DNA of 64,000 nt from Liolophura sinensis (lineage: Eukaryota > Mollusca > Polyplacophora > Chitonida > Chitonidae), in contig NC_088302.1 in assembly GCF_032854445.1 (NCBI RefSeq), positions 23,631,788 through 23,695,787 on the forward strand, read 5' to 3'. Below are positions 60,701 to 64,000 of the stretch, one piece after another. How positions within the stretch are numbered: the first letter of the stretch is position 1; each line of letters opens with the position of its first letter. The notes beneath the pieces were generated by a model that worked only from the letters and a program-made list of their open reading frames with translations, searched no databases and was not told where the DNA came from. A program made the position numbers and the translations under genes.

Positions 60701-63492
60701 AAAACTGTACACAAGAGGAGTTAGTACTATATTTAGCATAAACCTGTGACCTTTTTACATATGCATGACACATCAATGAATTCACCCTATTATAAACTTG
60801 TTTATTTACAAACCAAAAGAATCAGTAAAGTACATGTGGTATCTAGACTAAATCAGAAGTGCAAGGTTACATAATCACCATTTCTGACTCTCATATAACC
60901 TGTTCGGTAAGATAAGTTGTGTGTTTGCTGACACAGGCAAAAACACAAGTAATGTTCAACATGATCGATGAGGTGTGATTTTCACTTCAATGTAGGTCAA
61001 ATTACACAGGATATGTATAAATAGCTACAAGGGTAACAAATATCACAGAAGCTCTACTTTTTTCATCACAATGTATTAAATAAGTAACAACACAATTGAT
61101 ACAATTGTTGTAAATGCAACAGCTGACAACAAACAATTGACATGTAACTAATTATATATACCTAATACAGAGCACTATACAAGAAATGATACACTGTAAC
61201 ACTGGTAACAAAACATTGAAGTGCGTGTACATAGGTTCTCTAAAATAAGACAAAGATAAGAGAGATGCATGTAATGTTTTTCAGATGACTGTAAAATGAC
61301 TGAAACTTTCAAATTTGTCCCAAAAAGTGCACTTTTAGAGGCAAACAAATGTCCAAAAATATTGATTTTTTTTTTTTTTTTTTAAGTGTTGTTTTACACC
61401 CTACTCAAGAATATTTCACTTATAGGATGGCGATCAGCATTATGGTGGGCGGAACTGAGCAGAACCCGGGGGAAACCCACGACCATCTGCAGGCTGCTGA
61501 CAGACCTTCCCACGTACGGCCGGAGAGGGAAGCCAGCATAGCCTGGTCTTGAACTCACAGTGACCGCATTGGTGAGAGGCTTCTGGGTCACTACGCTGCG
61601 CTAGCGCGCTAACCGACTGAGCCACGGAGGCCCCCCAAAAATATTGCTTTTGGTGCTGACACATACATTTCTCCAATGGGATATTAATCTACCCTCCGAG
61701 CTAAAAATGTTTCTAAGATCAGTAAACATTACGAAACTCTAAGAATCAAGAAAAATATGCAACTTTACAGTAATAGGTGAAATTTTACGACATTCACCAC
61801 AATTCTAAACTGTTGGGTGTGATGTGCAACATGATACAGACAGACAGATCTTGATCTTCTGAAAGGTTTTATTACTGGCAGATTTAATCCAGACCGCTTG
61901 AGTTTAATGTACTTTTTCAGTGAAATTTATGCATACAATTATTATGAAAATGACATCAAAACTAACTTGCTAGTGTCAATAAAGATGCAAGCATCATCAA
62001 ACTGTGCAGATTATTTCTCTACACCTCATAATTTTCTCAGAATGTTTTGAAACACTGGTCACGGTGATGGTTAAAAAGACGTCCCTAAGTTTAGCAGTTT
62101 TCAAGTCACAAATTTTGTTTGATTTCGACTGATTCGTCAACCTTTTAGTGCAACGTAAAAGTTTTTTATGAAGCTTTACAAACTTTTTTACAGGAAAAGG
62201 TTAAGTGTTGGCATCTTGAGTACAATTTTGTGGTTTCTGGATGTGCATACAAACAAGGCAAACTTTAGGTGAAAAATACAAGTAATCTTTGAATGATTCG
62301 AATCTGAATTACATGTAGAGTGGAAAATTGCAGGAAAAGGTAAAGTCTTGTGTGAACACTATGCTAAATAGAAACCTCTGATTCTATGGGGGGGGGGGCA
62401 AGTTTCTTCAACTTTAGCCACATGTGTGACAGATGTGGAGGGCTTCTTTGATGGTCAGCAGAGACCTTTATCAACTTCATAGCAGGCACATGGTTTGACT
62501 TAGAGTAACAGAGTAGACAAAGAATCCCATATGTCTGACCTACAGTCATCATGTATTACCTAGCCTCAAGTTTAGTGGCTTTCAAATGAATTTAGAAAAG
62601 GCAGTGAGAGGTATGTACATGTACAAAGCTCAATTCAAAAATCTTCTTTCTATTTCTATAAAATCAACCTGTCTTATTGTAATTTATGGTAACCAAACAC
62701 AGAAAATAATGATACCATGTATCCAAAAGCTTACAAGCAAATCAACAAAAATGAATTTTGGGCTTCTGAAGTTGAAAAGGCTAAACAGTGTCATGTCAAC
62801 AAAAATGACTTATGGGCTTTTGAAGTTGTAAAGCCTAAACAGTGTCATGGCAACAAAAATGAATTTTGGGCTTCCGAAGTTGAAAAGACTAGTGTCATGT
62901 CAACAAAAATGACTTTTGGGCTTCTCAAGTTGAAAAGGCTAGTGTCATGTCAACAAAAATGACTTTTGGGCTTCTCACGTTGAAAAGGCTAGTGTCATGT
63001 CAACAAAAATGACTTTTGGGCTTCTCACGTTGAAAAGGCTAAATAGTGTCACCCATTTACTTACATATTTTGCTTCAAATTTTTTGGCAATTTCTGCCAG
63101 TTTATCATCCTCCTTGAAGTCTCCGAATGGATCCGGCTCTGTTTCTGGAAGATTTTCACCATCCTTTGGTTCACCCTGTCAAGAAACACAAAACACAAAT
63201 AAGTATGCCAAAAATAAACATGTAAATAACAGCACATGGTACAAAAGGTCCCAGAAAATTAATGAACTAAATATGTGAAAATCAGTTTCTCACCTGCACC
63301 ACCTGCACCAACAAGTTCAATTAAAATACAGACACTGATATCATGTCTAGTTATGGTTCTTAAAGAGAAGTGCTTTTTTTAATATGAAATTAAAATAATT
63401 AATGACCATTGAAAACAAAAAAAAACAATAAGCTCAAATTTGTAATAGCTGCAACATACCACAAATAAAGCCCCAGGTCCCTTGACAGGCAT
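42424..63492 (-). CDS. UBN1: Ubinuclein, HIRA-complex histone H3.3 chaperone subunit (16 coding exons)
   Basis: Nuclear protein that works with HIRA, CABIN1 and ASF1 to deposit histone H3.3 independently of replication (family knowledge). Exons by coordinate, transcribed right to left: 63460-63492, 63065-63175, 60116-60223, 58520-58669, 57925-57987, 57485-57594, 56601-56880, 56240-56307, 55244-55413, 53039-53108, 52275-52406, 50879-51022, 50069-50116, 47363-49224, 46672-46815, 42424-42452. All junctions have AG/GT and matching phase; the sum is 3522 nt, giving 1173 residues. Residues about 28-105 are the Hpc2-related domain, with motifs [20 protein letters not shown] and GGFYINSG. Residues about 265-490 are the ubinuclein middle domain ([47 protein letters not shown]). 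Residues about 496-1173 are a Ser/Pro/Gln-rich tail. Human UBN1 has a similar length. Whether it is orthologous to UBN1, UBN2 or both is not resolved. The first exon and the 29-nt last exon are the least certain. Confidence 0.95.
42710..42779. repeat. (TA)n/(CATA)n microsatellite
   Basis: TATATATACATACATACATA followed by a long TA run, in the proposed last ubinuclein intron. Confidence 0.95.
43662..43856 (+). CDS. Small ORF with a WCxxC motif, opposite to ubinuclein
   Basis: A 64-codon open frame encodes a protein with [14 protein letters not shown] and [10 protein letters not shown], then VPPYKH and a stop. The spacing of aromatic residues and the single CxxC resemble the start of a zinc-finger module as found in transposon-derived proteins, but there is no second Cys/His pair. 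It sits on the plus strand in the proposed last ubinuclein intron. It may be a relic of a DNA transposon or one exon of an unseen gene. Confidence 0.28.
   Translation: MMSAHDETVTMKTFKSWNFHGDVIYDLKEKNQLTTLWCRICSEDIADICGEARKNLGTVPPYKH
44110..44224. repeat. 60-bp direct duplication
   Basis: Positions 44110-44164 and 44170-44224 are identical over 55 bases (TGGATTGGATTAAGAAGG...), so the duplication is recent. In the proposed last ubinuclein intron. Confidence 0.95.
46869..46913. repeat. (GT)n plus G-run microsatellite
   Basis: GTATGTGTGTGTGTGTGTGT, then GGGAGGGGGGGGGG, just upstream of a ubinuclein exon in transcription order. Confidence 0.9.
47363..49224 (-). CDS. UBN1: Ubinuclein large exon: Ser/Pro/Gln-rich C-terminal region
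   Basis: This single exon of 1862 nt encodes about 620 residues, more than half the protein. It starts with [12 protein letters not shown], the stretch that directly follows the middle domain. It is rich in Ser, Pro, Gln, Ala and Thr, has a nine-residue glutamine run near 48281-48309, and shows no folded domain I recognise. GC content is clearly above that of the flanking introns. Vertebrate ubinucleins also have a long, poorly conserved disordered tail here. The upstream junction uses donor GTCAGT at 50068 and acceptor CTGTAG, restoring phase 2. Confidence 0.9.
49757..49980 (-). mobile_element. Family 1 SINE, near full length, diverged
   Basis: TTTATCTGATTGGTGTTTTA to head remnant CCTCCTTGGCCACAGAGGCC. 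In a ubinuclein intron. Confidence 0.8.
50265..50605 (-). mobile_element. tRNA-derived SINE with GAGTGAGTGAGT tail
   Basis: Right end, minus strand: GGCCCCGATAGCACAGTTGG, TAGAGCGTCCACTTTGGGAG and GGGTCAATCCTGGG form a tRNA-like head with A and B boxes. The body includes GGCGTGACTTGACCCAGG in complement. The left end has AGTGAGTGAGT and GGTTTAACATTGTAC. Clearly distinct from family 1. In a ubinuclein intron. Confidence 0.75.
50715..50775 (-). mobile_element. Family 1 SINE tail fragment
   Basis: TTGACTGGTGTTTTGTGCCA and CTCAAGAATATTTCACTTAT remain. Confidence 0.65.
51030..51925. repeat. 31-bp minisatellite with a hairpin in each unit
   Basis: About 28 copies of GAGAAAACACTGATACACC plus AAATGATTTGGT. 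Most units carry the inverted repeat CACCAAAT-G-ATTTGGTG; a subset has ATGATGCAGTG instead. Three units make 93 bases, so long minus-strand frames appear open. The array stops within about 10 bases of a ubinuclein exon. Confidence 0.93.
52222..52262 (+). mobile_element. Family 1 SINE tail fragment
   Basis: ATTCTTGAGTACAGCAATCA and an AATAAATAAATC tail, just downstream of a ubinuclein exon donor. Confidence 0.5.
53336..53500 (-). mobile_element. Family 1 SINE, head lost
   Basis: TTCATTTATTTGATTGGTGT, body to GTAGGTTGCTTGCAGGCC. It lies directly left of a second copy. Confidence 0.75.
53506..53785 (-). mobile_element. Family 1 SINE, near full length
   Basis: TTTATTTATGTGATTAGTGT, a well-kept body and a head ending in CACTCAGCCAACGAGGCACC. 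Tandem to the previous copy, in the same orientation. Confidence 0.85.
54376..54750. repeat. 84-bp tandem repeat, about 4.5 copies
   Basis: TTCAAGGCTGACAAAAA recurs at 54376, 54460, 54543, 54626 and 54711; the unit also holds GATCATGTGGCTCACTCGG. In a ubinuclein intron. Confidence 0.9.
57098..57330 (-). mobile_element. Family 1 SINE, diverged, near full length
   Basis: CATTGGTGTTTTACGCCGAA to head remnant ACTGAGCCACGACGGTCAC. In a ubinuclein intron. Confidence 0.75.
58690..58915 (-). mobile_element. Diverged SINE, variant body
   Basis: TAATTGCTGTTTTACAAAAT, AGGAAACCAGAGTGACCTGG and AACAAGTTACTG match the variant copy at 33913. The head is degraded (CACCAAGGCCTC). Confidence 0.6.
59525..59559 (+). 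repeat. G-rich block with G-quadruplex potential
   Basis: Six runs of three or more G separated by 1-5 bases (GGGGGAGGGAGGGGAGGGG and onward). It lies in the ubinuclein intron between the two HRD-core exons, on the non-template side of the plus strand. Confidence 0.75.
61369..61635 (-). mobile_element. Family 1 SINE, full length
   Basis: Body and head are near consensus; the head reads CGCTAACCGACTGAGCCACG and then GAGGCCCC at its end. A T-run forms the tail side. In a ubinuclein intron. Confidence 0.9.
62736..63050. repeat. 50/54-bp minisatellite next to the first HRD exon
   Basis: CAACAAAAATGA recurs at 62743, 62797, 62851, 62901, 62951 and 63001, first at 54-bp and then 50-bp spacing. 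The right end is about 15 bases from the ubinuclein exon at 63065. Confidence 0.9.
63460..63492 (-). CDS. UBN1: Candidate first coding exon of ubinuclein (uncertain start)
   Basis: An ATG at 63492 opens 11 codons ([11 protein letters not shown]) that end in a GTATGT donor in phase 0, joining the next exon at 63175. An in-frame TAG lies four codons upstream, but that same AG could be a splice acceptor, so this may be an internal exon. Known ubinucleins carry a conserved Phe/Pro-rich segment ahead of the HRD, and it is absent here. The true N terminus may therefore lie beyond the right edge of the window. Confidence 0.5.
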
Positions 63493-63635
63493 TGTTGCAA
63501 ACTAATTCTGTGTGAAAATCCCTGTTTTTCTTGGCGTGAGATTCTGGCTGATCTCACACAAGAAGTGAATGAATTTTAAGTTGATCAGCATCAGATATTC
63601 TTGGACAATAATAAATCAGAATATATTTGTTAGAT

Positions 63636-63828
63636 ATATTTACACCATTCTCAAGGACATTTCACTTATACAACAATGGACAGAACTATAGAGGGAGAAA
63701 CCCATGCAGAACACGGGAAATACAAGGCTATCTGCAGGCTGATGCCAGACCTTGCCACCAAGACCAGAGAGATAGCCAGCATGAGCTCGACTTGAACTCA
63801 AAGCCAGTGCAATGGTGAGATTCACACA
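63636..63828 (-). mobile_element. Family 1 SINE, diverged
   Basis: TTACACCATTCTCAAGGACA, TTTCACTTATACAACAATGG and GAGCTCGACTTGAACTCAAA remain. It lies just upstream of the candidate first ubinuclein exon. Confidence 0.65.
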
Positions 63829-64000
63829 ACTATTTGCAATAGTTAATTTGGAACATTCACTGTTTGTTTTACATACATAAACATGTAAACTGTACAGTAA
63901 ACTGTCTACAAATGTGCAATTTACGATATCTGTTGTCGGTCTTTATCTTATCTTGGTGTCTCTTGTTGGAGACATATCCTTTATCAAAACAAGTGGGTAG

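Overview
The window is animal nuclear DNA. Genes are split by canonical GT-AG introns, SINEs and minisatellites are dense, coding density is low and there is no operon structure. The commonest SINE has a tRNA-like head, a conserved body and an (A/T)-rich ATAAAT-type tail, and resembles the Meta-type SINEs described from bivalves and gastropods. A marine mollusc or close lophotrochozoan is the best guess; this rests on recalled family features, not on a search. A 200-base run of N marks a scaffold gap at 2769-2968.

Left half (about 3.4-33.8 kb): a cluster of related receptor-like genes, each with a signal peptide and one CUB domain split over three exons, followed where intact by a transmembrane helix and a cytoplasmic tail. 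Two lie on the minus strand. Gene A (11361-21840) is complete, encodes 375 residues and has three PPxY motifs in its tail. Gene B (28205-33751) encodes about 370 residues and has a one-base phase problem at exon 2. A third copy on the plus strand (3387-5687) carries a frameshift and a stop and looks decayed. The central CUB exon is 134 nt in both A and B, and the splice phases of A are 1-2-1-1; B fits the same pattern apart from exon 2. This points to local gene duplication.

Right half (42.4-63.5 kb): one minus-strand gene of at least 16 coding exons encodes ubinuclein, the histone H3.3 chaperone subunit of the HIRA complex. The Hpc2-related domain, the conserved middle domain and a long Ser/Pro/Gln-rich tail are all present, and every exon junction keeps frame (1173 codons plus stop). 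The usual N-terminal segment ahead of the HRD was not found and probably lies beyond 64000.

The rest is introns and intergenic DNA. It holds more than 20 SINE copies of at least two families and about a dozen minisatellites with units of 24-84 bp. Several arrays run right up to exon boundaries: a 63-bp array copies the intron 3/exon 4 acceptor of gene A, a 31-bp hairpin-containing array ends at a ubinuclein acceptor, and a 50/54-bp array ends at the donor of the first HRD exon. Most long open frames outside the exons listed are by-products of these repeats. No genuine tRNA, rRNA, CRISPR array or bacterial-type operon was seen.
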